Shown here one piece after another: positions 8,792-18,223 of a stretch of DNA of 64,000 bases (position 1 is its first letter; each line of letters starts with the position of its first letter). The DNA is taken from contig NZ_JADLQO010000001.1 in the NCBI RefSeq assembly GCF_015477775.1, positions 930,001 through 994,000 of the forward strand, written 5' to 3'. Source of the DNA: Nocardia abscessus. Its GTDB lineage: Bacteria > Actinomycetota > Actinomycetes > Mycobacteriales > Mycobacteriaceae. The position numbers were made by a program, and so were the translations under genes. The notes beneath the pieces were generated by a model. It worked only from the letters and a program-made list of their open reading frames with translations. It was not told where the DNA came from and ran no database searches.

Positions 8792-10494
8792 TTCACGAAT
8801 CCGATCTTGGTGTAGTCGTAGGACGCCAGGCCGGGCGAGCCGATATTGGCGAGGTCCGTGCGGGCGCCGAAACTGCCGTCGGACTGGGTCAGCGGCAGGG
8901 AATGTCCTTCCTCGAACACCTTTCGGTCGACCTCGTTGGCCAATTCGATCGCCTTCTTCGGATCGAGTTCGGTCAGGGTGCGCTCGATCAGGGCATTGAG
9001 TTCGGGCGAACCGATGCGGCCGAAGTTGCCTTGCAGGTCGTTCGGGTCGTAGTAGTAGATCTGCCGGATATCGCTCATCGCGAAGGCGTCTCCGGAGAAG
9101 ATGAACTGCGCGGCGTCGAAATCACCTGGGATGATGACGTCGGTGAAATAGCCCGCACCGGGTTTGGTATCGATGGTCAGCTGCACGCCGATCCGAGCGA
9201 GGTTCTGCTGAATGATCTGCGCGATCTGGATCCACAGCGGGTCGTTGTACATGACGTCGCGGATGGCCAGCTTGCGACCGTCCTTTTCCCGGACGTCGCC
9301 GTTGAGCTTCCAGCCCAGCGCGTCGAGTTCCCGTGCCGCTTGGTCGGGATCGTATGCCACCGGCGCCGAATTGTCCTGGTAGCCCTCTTGCCCCTGGAGG
9401 AAGATGTGGTTGTTCAACGGCTTCGGGTTCTCGACCAGACCGTTCTGGGTCGCGGTCGCGATGCCCTGCCGGTCGATGGCCTTCGCGATCGCGACGCGCA
9501 GTCGGGGATCAGCGAGAATGGAACCGGGCGCGCCGTTGAAGGTGATGTGCCGCCAGCGGTTGCCCGGCGCACGGCGAATCACCAGCCCGTCGGTATTGCG
9601 GACCGTCTTCACCTCGTCGATCGAGGCCAGCCGGGCGAGGTCGAGCTCATTGTTCTGCAGGGCGCCCACCCAAGCCGCGTGATCGAGCACGCTGTAGGTG
9701 ATGGTGTCCAATTTCGGCGTCTCGCCCCACCATTTCGGGTTACGGCTCAGCACGATGCGGCCCTGGGTGCGGTCGGTGGATTGCACAACGAACGGGCCGG
9801 CACTGGGGCCGAGCCGGTCCACCAGGCCCTTGTTGAACGACTCGGGATCCGCCGTCACGGACTTCGGGAAAAGGGCGGTGTCGCCGGCGAACTGGCCGCG
9901 CCATTCACCGAAGGGATGGTTGAAGGTGAGTACGGCCTGCCGGTCGTCCACGCCGCGCTCGACCTTTTCGACGAACTCGAAGCCGTTGGTGATCGCGATC
10001 AAGAAGCGCTTGTCGCGACCGCTGAGCGCGTGTGCTTGCGCGGCGATGTCCTCCCAGGTGATGGGATTGCCATCGGACCAGACCGCTTTCGGGTTGATGG
10101 TGTAGGTGACCTGTTGCGGATTGGTGCCGGTCAGCGCTACATCGGTGAAGAAGTCCTTGTCGACGGAGAGGTTGCCCGCCGCGTCGACGTCGAACGCGCG
10201 GGGCATGAGCGGGCGCTCGATGTCGCCGATCTCGCCGTCGTTGCCGTCGGTGGACAGAGTGTTCCAGTTCGCCGGGAAGCTGGTGACCGCCAGGCGTAGG
10301 TTGCCGCCCTCGCGTACCTCGTCGCGGTTCTTGGGATTGATGTCGCTGGTGGTGCCGAGCGCGTCGGACAGGCCGGTCGCCGACTCGCCGTCGTTCGCCC
10401 CGCACCCGGCGACCACCAGTCCGAGGGCGACGACGGGGACCGCCCAGCGCGCCGAGCGTCGCCGGATGCAGCCTCGGGTGGACCGGATTCGCAT
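8788..10494 (-). CDS. ABC transporter family 5 substrate-binding lipoprotein, paralogue 3 (operon-proximal)
   Basis: A 568-residue lipoprotein with signal peptide and lipobox VVAGC at about residue 30. It is the first of the three binding proteins, placed 13 bases after the fused ATPase gene. The linker is slightly different here (TSDINPKNRDEVREGG), suggesting it is the most diverged copy. Conserved blocks include SDGNPITWEDIAAQAHALSG in parts, ITFNGAPGSILADPRLRVAIAK and IGSPELNALIERTL. As the copy next to the transport genes it is the best candidate for the original partner of this permease. Role: peptide capture outside the membrane and delivery to OppBC. Confidence 0.86.
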   Translation of the reverse strand: MRIRSTRGCIRRRSARWAVPVVALGLVVAGCGANDGESATGLSDALGTTSDINPKNRDEVREGGNLRLAVTSFPANWNTLSTDGNDGEIGDIERPLMPRAFDVDAAGNLSVDKDFFTDVALTGTNPQQVTYTINPKAVWSDGNPITWEDIAAQAHALSGRDKRFLIAITNGFEFVEKVERGVDDRQAVLTFNHPFGEWRGQFAGDTALFPKSVTADPESFNKGLVDRLGPSAGPFVVQSTDRTQGRIVLSRNPKWWGETPKLDTITYSVLDHAAWVGALQNNELDLARLASIDEVKTVRNTDGLVIRRAPGNRWRHITFNGAPGSILADPRLRVAIAKAIDRQGIATATQNGLVENPKPLNNHIFLQGQEGYQDNSAPVAYDPDQAARELDALGWKLNGDVREKDGRKLAIRDVMYNDPLWIQIAQIIQQNLARIGVQLTIDTKPGAGYFTDVIIPGDFDAAQFIFSGDAFAMSDIRQIYYYDPNDLQGNFGRIGSPELNALIERTLTELDPKKAIELANEVDRKVFEEGHSLPLTQSDGSFGARTDLANIGSPGLASYDYTKIGFVK

Positions 10495-10507
10495 CGTGCT
10501 CCCTTCC

Positions 10508-12376
10508 CTACCGGTTCACGGCCGGCACCGGCACGGCGTCGATCAGCGCCCGCGTGTATTCGTGCGTCGGCGCCGCGAAGATCTGCTCGGCGGAGCCGTA
10601 TTCCACGATTTTGCCCCGATACATCACGGCGATGTGGTGTGCGAGGTTGCGCACCACCGACAGATCGTGCGAGACGAACAGGTAGGACAGCCCGCGCTCG
10701 GTCTGTAGATCGCGCAACAGGTTCAGCACACCGGCCTGGATCGAGACGTCCAGCGAGGAAACCGGTTCGTCGAGCACCAGCAGTTCCGGGTCCAGCGCGA
10801 GCGCGCGGGCGATGCTGATGCGCTGCTTCTGGCCGCCGGAGAAGTCGGCGGGATAGCGGTCGGCATGTTCGGGGCGCAGGCCGACCTGCTCGAGCAGTTG
10901 CGGGACACGGCGTGCGATTTCGGCCTTCGGACGCCCGTCGATGCGCAACGGCTCGGCCACCGCGTCGAAGATCGGCAGGCGCGGGTCGAGCGAGGCGGTG
11001 GGGTCCTGGAAGACGATCTGCATCTTGCGGCGGATCTCCCGCTTGCGCGCCTTGCCCAGCGACGCGACGTCGCTGCCCATGATCTCGATCGCGCCCGCCT
11101 GCGGGGTGACCAGATCGAGGATCTGGGTGAGCGTGGTGGACTTGCCCGAGCCGGACTCGCCGACCAGCGCCAAGGTGCGCCCACGGCGCACCTCGAAACT
11201 GATGCCGTCGACCGCCCTGATCTCGCCGGTGCGGCGGCGCAGCACCACGCCCGAGGTGATCGGGAAAACCTTCACCAGGTCCGAGACCCGCAGCACCACG
11301 TCCGACTCCACCTCGGCCTCGGCGTCCGGCTCGGAGATCTCGCTGCGGTAGGCCTCGAACAGCGCGTCGGTGCCGACCTCGGCGGTCCGGATGCAGGCGG
11401 CGGCGTGCCCGGGTTCGATCGGCTCCAGCGGGGGTTCCGCGGCGGTGCATTCCTCGATCGAGACCGGGCAGCGCGGCGCGAACGAGCATCCCGGCGGCAG
11501 CGCGTGCATGGCGGGCGGTGCGCCGACGATCGGGATCAGCGGGCGCCGGGCCGGGCCGTCCATGCGCGGAATCGAGCCGAGCAGTCCCACGGTGTAGGGC
11601 ATCCGCGGTGCGTTGAACAGGTCCGCGGTGGTGGCGGTTTCGACGATCCTGCCCGCGTACATGACGGCTACGCGGTCGGCCAGCGTCGCGGCGATGCCCA
11701 TGTCGTGGGTGATCATGATGACGCCCGCGCCGGTGATGTCGCGTGCCTTGCGCAGCAGGTTCAGGATCTGCTTCTGCACCGTCACGTCCAGCGCGGTGGT
11801 CGGCTCGTCGCAGATGATCAGCGCCGGATCGTTCGCGATCGCCATCGCGATGACCACGCGCTGACGCTGACCGCCGGAGAACTCGTGCGGAAACGCCTTG
11901 GCCCGCACCTCCGGATCCGGGATGCCGACCAGGTCGAGCAGCTCAACCGCGCGCTTCGCGGCTTCGCTCCTGCCCATCTTGCCGTGGGCCAGCAGGGCTT
12001 CGGCGATCTGATCGCCCACCCGGTACACCGGCGTGAGCGCGGAGAGTGGGTCCTGGAACACCATGCTGATGGCGCTGCCGCGCAGCTTGGACAGTTCGCG
12101 ATCGCCGAGCCCGAGCAGTTCGCGTCCGCGGAACCGGATGGAACCGGTGATCCGCGCCTGCTCCGGCAGCAACCCCATCACGGCCAGCGAGGACACCGAC
12201 TTGCCCGAACCGGACTCACCGACGATGGCGAGCACCTCGCCGTCGGACACCGTGTAGGTGACACCGCGGACGGCGTCGATCCGGCCCTCCTCGCTGGGGA
12301 AGGACACCCGCAGATCGGTGATCTCCAGCAGCGGCACGGTCGAGGCCGTCTGCCCGGTTGCTCCTGCGCTCGTCAT
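10508..12376 (-). CDS. Fused dual-ATPase of an oligopeptide ABC importer (OppD-OppF fusion)
   Basis: A 622-residue protein carrying two complete ABC ATPase units. It powers peptide import on the cytoplasmic face. The first half has Walker [12 protein letters not shown] and signature FSGGQRQRV, then the Cys-bearing oligopeptide-transporter C-terminal motif ([15 protein letters not shown]). The second half has Walker [12 protein letters not shown] and signature FSGGQKQRI. OppD and OppF are separate in many bacteria but fused in several actinomycetes. The ATG at 12376 overlaps the oppC stop (ATGA). Both halves keep all catalytic motifs, so both sites should hydrolyse ATP. Confidence 0.93.
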   Translation of the reverse strand: MTSAGATGQTASTVPLLEITDLRVSFPSEEGRIDAVRGVTYTVSDGEVLAIVGESGSGKSVSSLAVMGLLPEQARITGSIRFRGRELLGLGDRELSKLRGSAISMVFQDPLSALTPVYRVGDQIAEALLAHGKMGRSEAAKRAVELLDLVGIPDPEVRAKAFPHEFSGGQRQRVVIAMAIANDPALIICDEPTTALDVTVQKQILNLLRKARDITGAGVIMITHDMGIAATLADRVAVMYAGRIVETATTADLFNAPRMPYTVGLLGSIPRMDGPARRPLIPIVGAPPAMHALPPGCSFAPRCPVSIEECTAAEPPLEPIEPGHAAACIRTAEVGTDALFEAYRSEISEPDAEAEVESDVVLRVSDLVKVFPITSGVVLRRRTGEIRAVDGISFEVRRGRTLALVGESGSGKSTTLTQILDLVTPQAGAIEIMGSDVASLGKARKREIRRKMQIVFQDPTASLDPRLPIFDAVAEPLRIDGRPKAEIARRVPQLLEQVGLRPEHADRYPADFSGGQKQRISIARALALDPELLVLDEPVSSLDVSIQAGVLNLLRDLQTERGLSYLFVSHDLSVVRNLAHHIAVMYRGKIVEYGSAEQIFAAPTHEYTRALIDAVPVPAVNR

Positions 12377-13293
12377 GCTTTCGCCTTCTTCTTCGACCGA
12401 GCCCGCTTCGCGCCGGGGTCGAACGCATCGCGCAGTCCGTCACCCACGAGGTTCGCGCACAGCACGGTGATGATCAGCAGACCACCCGCGAACAGGAACA
12501 GCCAGGGATAGGTCAACGCTGATTTGGTGCCCGCGGCGATCAGCGAGCCGAGCGACACATCCGGCGGCTGGACACCGAACCCGAGGAAGCTCAGCCCTGT
12601 TTCGGCCATGATCGCCGAGCCGACGGTGAGGGTGGTGTCGATGATCAGGATCGAGGCGATGTTCGGGATGACGTGACTGAGGATCACCGTGCGGGTGGGC
12701 GCGCCCATGTACCGTGCGGCCCGGACGAATTCGCGATCACGCAGGCTCAAAGTCAGGCCGCGCACGATCCGCGCCGAGATCATCCAGCCGAAGCAGGACA
12801 GCAGGACGATCAGCAGCAGGATGGAGCCGCTGCCCTTGGTGCGCGGCGCGAACAGCGCGATGATGATGAAGCTCGGAACCACCAGCAGCAGATCGACCAG
12901 CCACATGATCGCGCGGTCGGTCCACCCGCCGAGCAATCCGGCCAGCGAACCGGCGGTGGCCGCGATGGTGGTGGACAACAATGCGACGCACAGGCCGATG
13001 ACCAGGGACTTCTGCAATCCGCGCAGGGTTTGCGCGAGCACGTCCTGACCGATCTGGGTGGTGCCGAACGGATGCTCCAGGCTCGGCGGTTTCAGCAGGG
13101 CGGTGTAGTCCAGTTGCTGGTAGTCATAGGGCAGCAGGGGCGGGAGCACGAAGCTCGCGACGAACAGCGCGATGAGAATCGCGCCACCCGCGACGGCCGG
13201 CTTGTTGCGCAGGAAGCGCCGCAGGACCAGCTTGCGCCGTCCGGTCGCGGTGACCTCGGGGGCGCCTTGGACGATGATTTCGGCTTCGGTCAT
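12373..13293 (-). CDS. oppC: Oligopeptide ABC importer permease, OppC type
   Basis: A 306-residue inner-membrane permease with the N-terminal OppC extension ([20 protein letters not shown]) and about six hydrophobic segments. The EAA-type loop lies near residues 195-225 ([25 protein letters not shown]), where the ATPase docks. The ATG at 13293 is chosen because it overlaps the oppB stop as ATGA (13290-13293). An upstream in-frame extension would run into oppB. The C-terminus ends in a Lys/Arg-rich tail ([12 protein letters not shown]). It pairs with OppB to form the channel. Confidence 0.92.
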   Translation of the reverse strand: MTEAEIIVQGAPEVTATGRRKLVLRRFLRNKPAVAGGAILIALFVASFVLPPLLPYDYQQLDYTALLKPPSLEHPFGTTQIGQDVLAQTLRGLQKSLVIGLCVALLSTTIAATAGSLAGLLGGWTDRAIMWLVDLLLVVPSFIIIALFAPRTKGSGSILLLIVLLSCFGWMISARIVRGLTLSLRDREFVRAARYMGAPTRTVILSHVIPNIASILIIDTTLTVGSAIMAETGLSFLGFGVQPPDVSLGSLIAAGTKSALTYPWLFLFAGGLLIITVLCANLVGDGLRDAFDPGAKRARSKKKAKA

Positions 13294-14267
13294 CCCACAC
13301 GCACCCTCGGGTCGAGAATCGCGTACACGATGTCGGACAGCAGACCCGACACCAGCACGACCAGGCCGGCGAACGCGGTCACCGTCACCACCACATACAG
13401 ATCCTGGGCGTTGATCGAGTCGACCAGCCACTCGCCGACGCCGTGCCAGCCGAAGATCTTCTCGGTGAACGTGGCGCCGGTGATCAGCCCGCCGAGACTG
13501 TAGGCGAACAGCGTGGCCATCGGAATCAGCGCCGTGCGCAGGCCGTGCTTGTACAGCGCCTTGCTGCGGGTGAGACCTTTCGCTCGGGCGGTGCGGATGA
13601 AATCGCTCTGCAGCACGTCGAGCATGGCGTTGCGCTGGTAGCGGCTGTAACCGGCCATGGCCCCGAGGGCCAGCGCGGTGGTGGGCAGCACCAGGTGCTG
13701 GATGCGGTCGAGCAACTGCGGCCAGAACCCTTCGATCCTGTTCGCCGACGTCTCGCCGGTATAGAGGAATATCTGCGATCCGGTGAGCGAATTGATCTCC
13801 AGCGCACCGTATTTCAACAGCGTCGCGAGCAAGAACACCGGCGTGCTCAGCACCAGCAGTGAGATCACCGTGGTGAAATAGTCGCTGAACTTGTATTGCC
13901 GGATCGCACCCGCCGCACCGATCAGCACGCCGAGCACCGTGCCGACCAGCGAGCCGACGATCAGCAGCCGCAGACTCACCGCCACCCGCCGCGGCAACTC
14001 CTCGCTCACCGGCTGACCGGCCAGCGTGGTGCCGAAGTCGCCCTGCGGAATGCCCTTCAGCCAGGTGAGATAGCGCTGCGGGATCGGATCGTTGAGATGC
14101 AACTCCTCGGCCTTGGCGTCGATCACTGCCTGTGGCGGGCGCGGGTTGCGTTGTTCGAGACTGTCCAGCGGCCGGAACGTCAGTGACGCCAGACTGAACG
14201 TCAGGAACGAAGCCAGCAGCAACAGCACGACATAGTTGAGCGCGCGTCGTAGCAGGAAGCCGGTCAT
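13290..14267 (-). CDS. oppB: Oligopeptide ABC importer permease, OppB type (first gene of operon)
   Basis: A 325-residue permease beginning MTGFLLRRALNYVVLLLLASF, the usual OppB start, with six predicted membrane segments. A coupling loop lies near residues 215-245 (QSDFIRTARAKGLTRSKALYKHGLR). The periplasmic-side loop between the first two helices carries the typical LHLNDPIPQRYLTWL pattern in slightly altered form. It heads a minus-strand operon running oppB-oppC-oppDF-three binding proteins-membrane protein, with overlaps at four of the six junctions. Its promoter should lie in the divergent interval 14268-14421 shared with the HAD phosphatase gene; no clear hexamers were picked out there. 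Confidence 0.92.
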   Translation of the reverse strand: MTGFLLRRALNYVVLLLLASFLTFSLASLTFRPLDSLEQRNPRPPQAVIDAKAEELHLNDPIPQRYLTWLKGIPQGDFGTTLAGQPVSEELPRRVAVSLRLLIVGSLVGTVLGVLIGAAGAIRQYKFSDYFTTVISLLVLSTPVFLLATLLKYGALEINSLTGSQIFLYTGETSANRIEGFWPQLLDRIQHLVLPTTALALGAMAGYSRYQRNAMLDVLQSDFIRTARAKGLTRSKALYKHGLRTALIPMATLFAYSLGGLITGATFTEKIFGWHGVGEWLVDSINAQDLYVVVTVTAFAGLVVLVSGLLSDIVYAILDPRVRVG

Positions 14268-14421
14268 CAGTCCTCTGGTCTTTCGGCTGGGCGGGCCAGC
14301 GTCGGTATTAGCCCCCGATCATAAGGACGTGGTCGGCGGCGCGCGTGCCACACGACATCCGGGCATGTCCGGGGCATGGCCGCACACGGGGCCGGGGACG
14401 ATGCGGGAGTCGTCCGGCAGG

Positions 14422-15261
14422 ATGGAATGGGTGACGCCCCTGCACCTGCCCAAGCCGAAGATGGTCGCCACCGATGTGGACGGCACGCTCATCGATCACG
14501 ACGAGCGGGTCACCGCGCGGACCAAGGCGGCGGTAGGCGCCCTCATCGCCGACGGTGTGCCGTTCGTGCTGGCCACGGGGCGTCCGCCGCGCTGGATCGA
14601 TCCGGTGGTGCAGGGCTTGGGGTACGCGCCGCTGTGCGTGTGCGGCAACGGTGCGGTGATCTACGACAGCGCCGCCGACCGGGTACTGGCCAGCATGACG
14701 TTGGACGTGCCGACGCTCGCTTGGCTCGCCGACGTCGCCGAGCGGGCGCTGCCCGGCTGCGGTCTCGCGGCCGAACGCGTCGGCGAGAGCGCGCACGACG
14801 CGGTGACCCCGCAGTTCGTCAGCTCGCCGCAGTACGAGCACGCCTGGCTGAACCCCGACGACACCTCGGTGGCCCGCGAGGAGGTCATCGACGCGCCCGC
14901 CATCAAGATGCTGATCCGCCTGCCGGGCGCGCGCAGCTCGGACATGCGCACGGTGCTCGCTCCGCTGATCGGTGAACGAGCCGACATCACCTACTCGACC
15001 GAGCACGGACTCATCGAACTGTCCGCGCCCGGCATCACCAAAGCCGCGGGCCTGTCCGTGGTCGCCCAGCGACTCGGCGTGGACGAGGCCACCATCGTCG
15101 CGTTCGGCGACATGCCCAACGACGTCCCCATGCTCACCATGGCCGGCCACGGCGTCGCTATGCGCAACGCCCACCCCGAAGCCCTCGCCGCGGCCGACGA
15201 GATCGCCGAATCGAATTCCGACGACGGAGTCGCACGCGTCCTCGAACGCTGGTGGGCGTGA
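14422..15261 (+). CDS. Cof-type HAD-family phosphatase
   Basis: A 279-residue cytoplasmic HAD hydrolase. The nucleophile motif is DVDGT (Asp18 and Asp20), motif II is the ATGRPPR region, and motif IV is GDMPNDVPML near residue 230. A C2-type cap sits between, as in Cof/YbiV phosphatases that act on sugar phosphates or pyridoxal phosphate. The substrate is not predictable. Start choice is uncertain: ATG 14422 keeps the usual short N-terminus, GTG 14431 has an AGGA about eight bases upstream, and ATG 14401 is also in frame. It is transcribed away from the opp operon and converges on the amidase gene, with a hairpin between them. Confidence 0.85.
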   Translation: MEWVTPLHLPKPKMVATDVDGTLIDHDERVTARTKAAVGALIADGVPFVLATGRPPRWIDPVVQGLGYAPLCVCGNGAVIYDSAADRVLASMTLDVPTLAWLADVAERALPGCGLAAERVGESAHDAVTPQFVSSPQYEHAWLNPDDTSVAREEVIDAPAIKMLIRLPGARSSDMRTVLAPLIGERADITYSTEHGLIELSAPGITKAAGLSVVAQRLGVDEATIVAFGDMPNDVPMLTMAGHGVAMRNAHPEALAAADEIAESNSDDGVARVLERWWA

Positions 15262-15350
15262 GGTGACTTTGCGTTGCAGCGCCGCGAACGGGCGATGCGC
15301 GGCGCCTTGGTCGACAAGGAATGCGGCTCGCGCGGGCGGTGAAGCGTCCG

Positions 15351-15405
15351 GAACGACCCGGAGCCCGCGCACGGTGCGCGGGCTCCGGATCAGGTCGGGT
15401 CGTTC
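15351..15405. terminator. Bidirectional terminator between HAD and amidase genes
   Basis: A perfect 15-base inverted repeat is centred on base 15373 (15358-15388, arms ccggagcccgcgcac and gtgcgcgggctccgg). It is nested inside a 10-base repeat (15351-15360 with 15396-15405). It ends five bases before the amidase stop and lies between convergent genes. There is no T run, as usual for actinomycetes. Confidence 0.75.
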
Positions 15406-15409
15406 GCGA

Positions 15410-17986
15410 TCAACCTTCGGGAGATGGCGATGAGTTGGAGAACGTGTCTCCGGCAGGGGCGGCGACCTCGGGTGCCGGAACGTGCGGTCGCGGGACGGCA
15501 TCCGGCTTGTGCGCGCCTGTCGGGGACGGACCGAGCGAGCCTGGAGCGCCTGCCTCTGCGGGTTCTCGGGTGAGCGGGGCCTGTGCCTCGGGACCGATCG
15601 GAGTTCGGGTGCCTGCCTCTGCCGACCCTTCGGTGAGTGGCGTCTGTGCCTCGGGACCTACCGGTGTCGGGGTGCCTGCCTCTGCGAGTCCTTGGGTGAG
15701 TGGGGTTTGCGCCTGGGGACCTACCGGAGTCGGGCCGCCTGCCTCTGCCGAGCCTTGGGTGAGCGGGGTCTGTCCCTCGGGACCTACCGGAGTCGGAGCG
15801 CCCGCCGGAGCTTGGCCGAGTGGGGTTCGTGCCTCGGGAGCAGCGCCGATCGAGGGTGCGGGGGCACCAACCGGAACCTGCGCACTGCCCGGAGCCGGTG
15901 CACGACCCGGAACCGGGGCGCTCACCTGGGCCGCGACGGGGTTGCGGCTCATTTCCGCCTGATAGGTGTCGTTGTAGGTCTTCCACACCGTTGTGACGAT
16001 GCCGGTGAGCTGGTTGAGGATCAGTGAGCCGTGCTCGAAGTCGGCGCGCAGGCCGTCCGGGACCGGGTAGGCGTTGCGCAGCGGGAGGCCGAGGACGCCC
16101 GCGTCGGCGCCGAGTTGCAGGAAGCGGTCCAGAATGGTGCCGAGCACCTCGACGACCTGCCCGTCCGCCGCGGTGTAGACGAAGCCGTTGGAGAATTGCG
16201 CGTACTGCTGGCCGTGCACGGCGGGCAGCACGTCGGATCGCACCGGTCCGAGCGGTCCGTTCGGCCCCCCGGACTGCGACCAATGCCGGGCGATGATGTT
16301 GTCGTGCACCATGTTCAGCAGCTTGGTGGTGAGCGCTGCGAGGGCCGCCACGTCGGATTCGCTGGGTGCGAGGGGTTGGCTGTCGTGTGTGCCGGGCGCG
16401 CCCGGCGCACCGGCGGCGATGTCGCGGATCCGATCCATCAGCGCGTACGCGGCATCGCCGGGGCAGGTGGTGTTGCCGACGTCGCGATGCGCGAAGACGA
16501 TCGGCAACCGCACCGCTTCGCCTTGGGCGTACGGGGTGAAAGAAGTGCCCTCGGAGTACATCGTGGTGTGGCCTTTGGGATCGAGTCCGGCCACCTTGGC
16601 GCGCCAGCCCACGAAAGTCCCGAGCGCCTCGATCGACGCCTCGGTCGGTTGCTCGGACTCGTAGTTGCCCATCAGGGCCACGCCCGAAGTGTTCTCGTTG
16701 AACCCACCCGCGTGCGCACCCTGCACCGGGCGGTCGAGGCCGCCGAAGCGTCCCTCGAAGACCTGGCCGTACTTGTCCACCAGAGCGTTGTAGCCGATGT
16801 CGCACCAGCCCAACGTTTTCGCGTGGTAGGTGTAGATCGCGCGGACGATCCCCGCCGACTCGGACTTGCTGTAGTCGTTGCGGCCCGCCGTGTGGTGCAC
16901 CGTGACGCCGCCGATGTGGTCGTCGTAGGTCGGCTGATCGCAGCGGATGGATTCGTCGGCGCCCCATTGGGCGCGGGTGATCACGCTCGGCCCGCCGGGC
17001 AGCTCCGCGGCGACGTTGTGCAACGCGCCGTCGCCGGCGCCGCGGCCCGGATCGATGAGCACGGCGGTCAGGTCGGCGGGCTGCTGGGCAGCGTCGTCGG
17101 AGCGCGGGACGGGTTGCCGGGCCGGGTCACCCGCCTGCGCGGCCGGGTCGTCCACGATGGGGGCGGTCCCGGCCACCGGCCGGATCGTCCCTGCCGCCGC
17201 CTGCTTGCGCGTGACGAGGACCTGGACCGCGTTGGTGTCGCCGACATAGATCGGTTCGGTGCCGTTGGTCGCGCCCGGGCCGGAGCGGTCGGTGCGATGA
17301 GTGTCGACCGGTTCGGCGTCGTACCAGGGCCCCCACGTGCCGTCGGGCTGCCTTGCGCGGATCGTGGCCGTGGTGTCGGCCAACTCCTTGGCGGTGAGCG
17401 CGACCATGCTGAAGGGAGTCTCACTGGAGAGTTCCTTCACCTGCGCCCCAACTTGGCTCATCAGTTGGGGGGTCACGGCGCCGGGAGACAGCGCGGGCGT
17501 GTCGGGCGTAGTGCCTGGCTGGAGCCGGGCGGGATCCGCGATGAAGCGCACACTGCCCGGTGCGCGTTCGGGAATCGGCTGAGCAGGGGAATTCGGCCTG
17601 TCCGATGTCCGGCTCGAAATGTTCGGGCCGGAGGTTTGGACGGAATGGGAACTGGGTAGTCGCATTTCTTCCGGCCGCGGCACGCCCGGTGCCGGGGGTG
17701 ATCCGTCGGCAATCGGAATGGACTCCGGAATCGGCAGCATGCGCAGATCGGAAAGACGCAGATCAGGCAGGCTCAGCCCGGTGAGTTCACGCAGCGGCAG
17801 CACGATATCCGGCGCGTGCGTGAGCGCGACCTCGGCGAGTTCGGCCGGTACGGCGGCCGGTCCGGTGTTGGTGGCGCTGCGGTAGTCGGTCGAATCGGCG
17901 AGCGCGAGGGTGGCGAGCGGGGCCGCTACCGCGAGGGTCGTGACTACCGGGAGCACGTAGGAGCGTTTCGGTTTGCGGTACCGCAC
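15410..17986 (-). CDS. Secreted N-acetylmuramoyl-L-alanine amidase (PGRP type) with LGFP repeats and a Pro-rich repeat tail
   Basis: An 858-residue wall hydrolase predicted to cut the bond between muramic acid and the stem peptide. The order is: signal/anchor segment (SYVLPVVTTLAVAAPLATLALA), a linker of about 300 residues, and a PGRP/Amidase_2 domain at about 335-515. The zinc ligands are visible as His364/365 in VTVHHTAG, His500 in FAHRDVG and Cys508 in TTCPGDA. LGFP-type repeats follow (about 545-660), and then a tail with four 21-residue repeats. Start: GTG 17986 has GGAG six bases upstream; a TTG four codons earlier lacks one. LGFP repeats are thought to bind arabinogalactan or peptidoglycan. 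It is divergent from a SpoIID-like gene. Confidence 0.87.
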   Translation of the reverse strand: MRYRKPKRSYVLPVVTTLAVAAPLATLALADSTDYRSATNTGPAAVPAELAEVALTHAPDIVLPLRELTGLSLPDLRLSDLRMLPIPESIPIADGSPPAPGVPRPEEMRLPSSHSVQTSGPNISSRTSDRPNSPAQPIPERAPGSVRFIADPARLQPGTTPDTPALSPGAVTPQLMSQVGAQVKELSSETPFSMVALTAKELADTTATIRARQPDGTWGPWYDAEPVDTHRTDRSGPGATNGTEPIYVGDTNAVQVLVTRKQAAAGTIRPVAGTAPIVDDPAAQAGDPARQPVPRSDDAAQQPADLTAVLIDPGRGAGDGALHNVAAELPGGPSVITRAQWGADESIRCDQPTYDDHIGGVTVHHTAGRNDYSKSESAGIVRAIYTYHAKTLGWCDIGYNALVDKYGQVFEGRFGGLDRPVQGAHAGGFNENTSGVALMGNYESEQPTEASIEALGTFVGWRAKVAGLDPKGHTTMYSEGTSFTPYAQGEAVRLPIVFAHRDVGNTTCPGDAAYALMDRIRDIAAGAPGAPGTHDSQPLAPSESDVAALAALTTKLLNMVHDNIIARHWSQSGGPNGPLGPVRSDVLPAVHGQQYAQFSNGFVYTAADGQVVEVLGTILDRFLQLGADAGVLGLPLRNAYPVPDGLRADFEHGSLILNQLTGIVTTVWKTYNDTYQAEMSRNPVAAQVSAPVPGRAPAPGSAQVPVGAPAPSIGAAPEARTPLGQAPAGAPTPVGPEGQTPLTQGSAEAGGPTPVGPQAQTPLTQGLAEAGTPTPVGPEAQTPLTEGSAEAGTRTPIGPEAQAPLTREPAEAGAPGSLGPSPTGAHKPDAVPRPHVPAPEVAAPAGDTFSNSSPSPEG
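15542..15793 (-). repeat. Four tandem 63-base units in the amidase tail
   Basis: Four in-frame 21-residue units of the form TP(V/I)GPxxQxPLTxxxAEAG are encoded back to back. They are imperfect at the DNA level, so the array is not recent. They form a Pro/Ala/Thr-rich stalk after the LGFP region. Confidence 0.85.
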
Positions 17987-18071
17987 GAGCGTCTCCAATC
18001 AGGTCGAACCGGCGATCACCTGCGATTCAGGTTGCTTCCTGATGTATCAATGATCACAATAGCCACAATTG

Positions 18072-18106
18072 TCACATAACTAAACCTCTTGTTGAGGATT
18101 ATGTGA
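18072..18106. promoter_or_regulatory. Inverted repeat in the AT-rich divergent control region of the amidase and SpoIID genes
   Basis: TCACATAA (18072-18079) pairs with TTATGTGA (18099-18106). A second CCTC/GAGG pair lies inside (18085-18088 and 18094-18097). The region 18000-18120 is much richer in A+T than its surroundings and separates two divergent wall genes. It could be a regulator site or promoter zone; the protein that would bind is unknown. Confidence 0.45.
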
Positions 18107-18223
18107 TTGCTTGAATGTAACTCTTGGATTGCTACCGCATCTACATACCTGCCGGATCGATCCGCACCGGAAACCGTGGGAGTGAACGCATGCGCCGTGA
18201 TCCGAACGCCAGGGGGCATTAAA

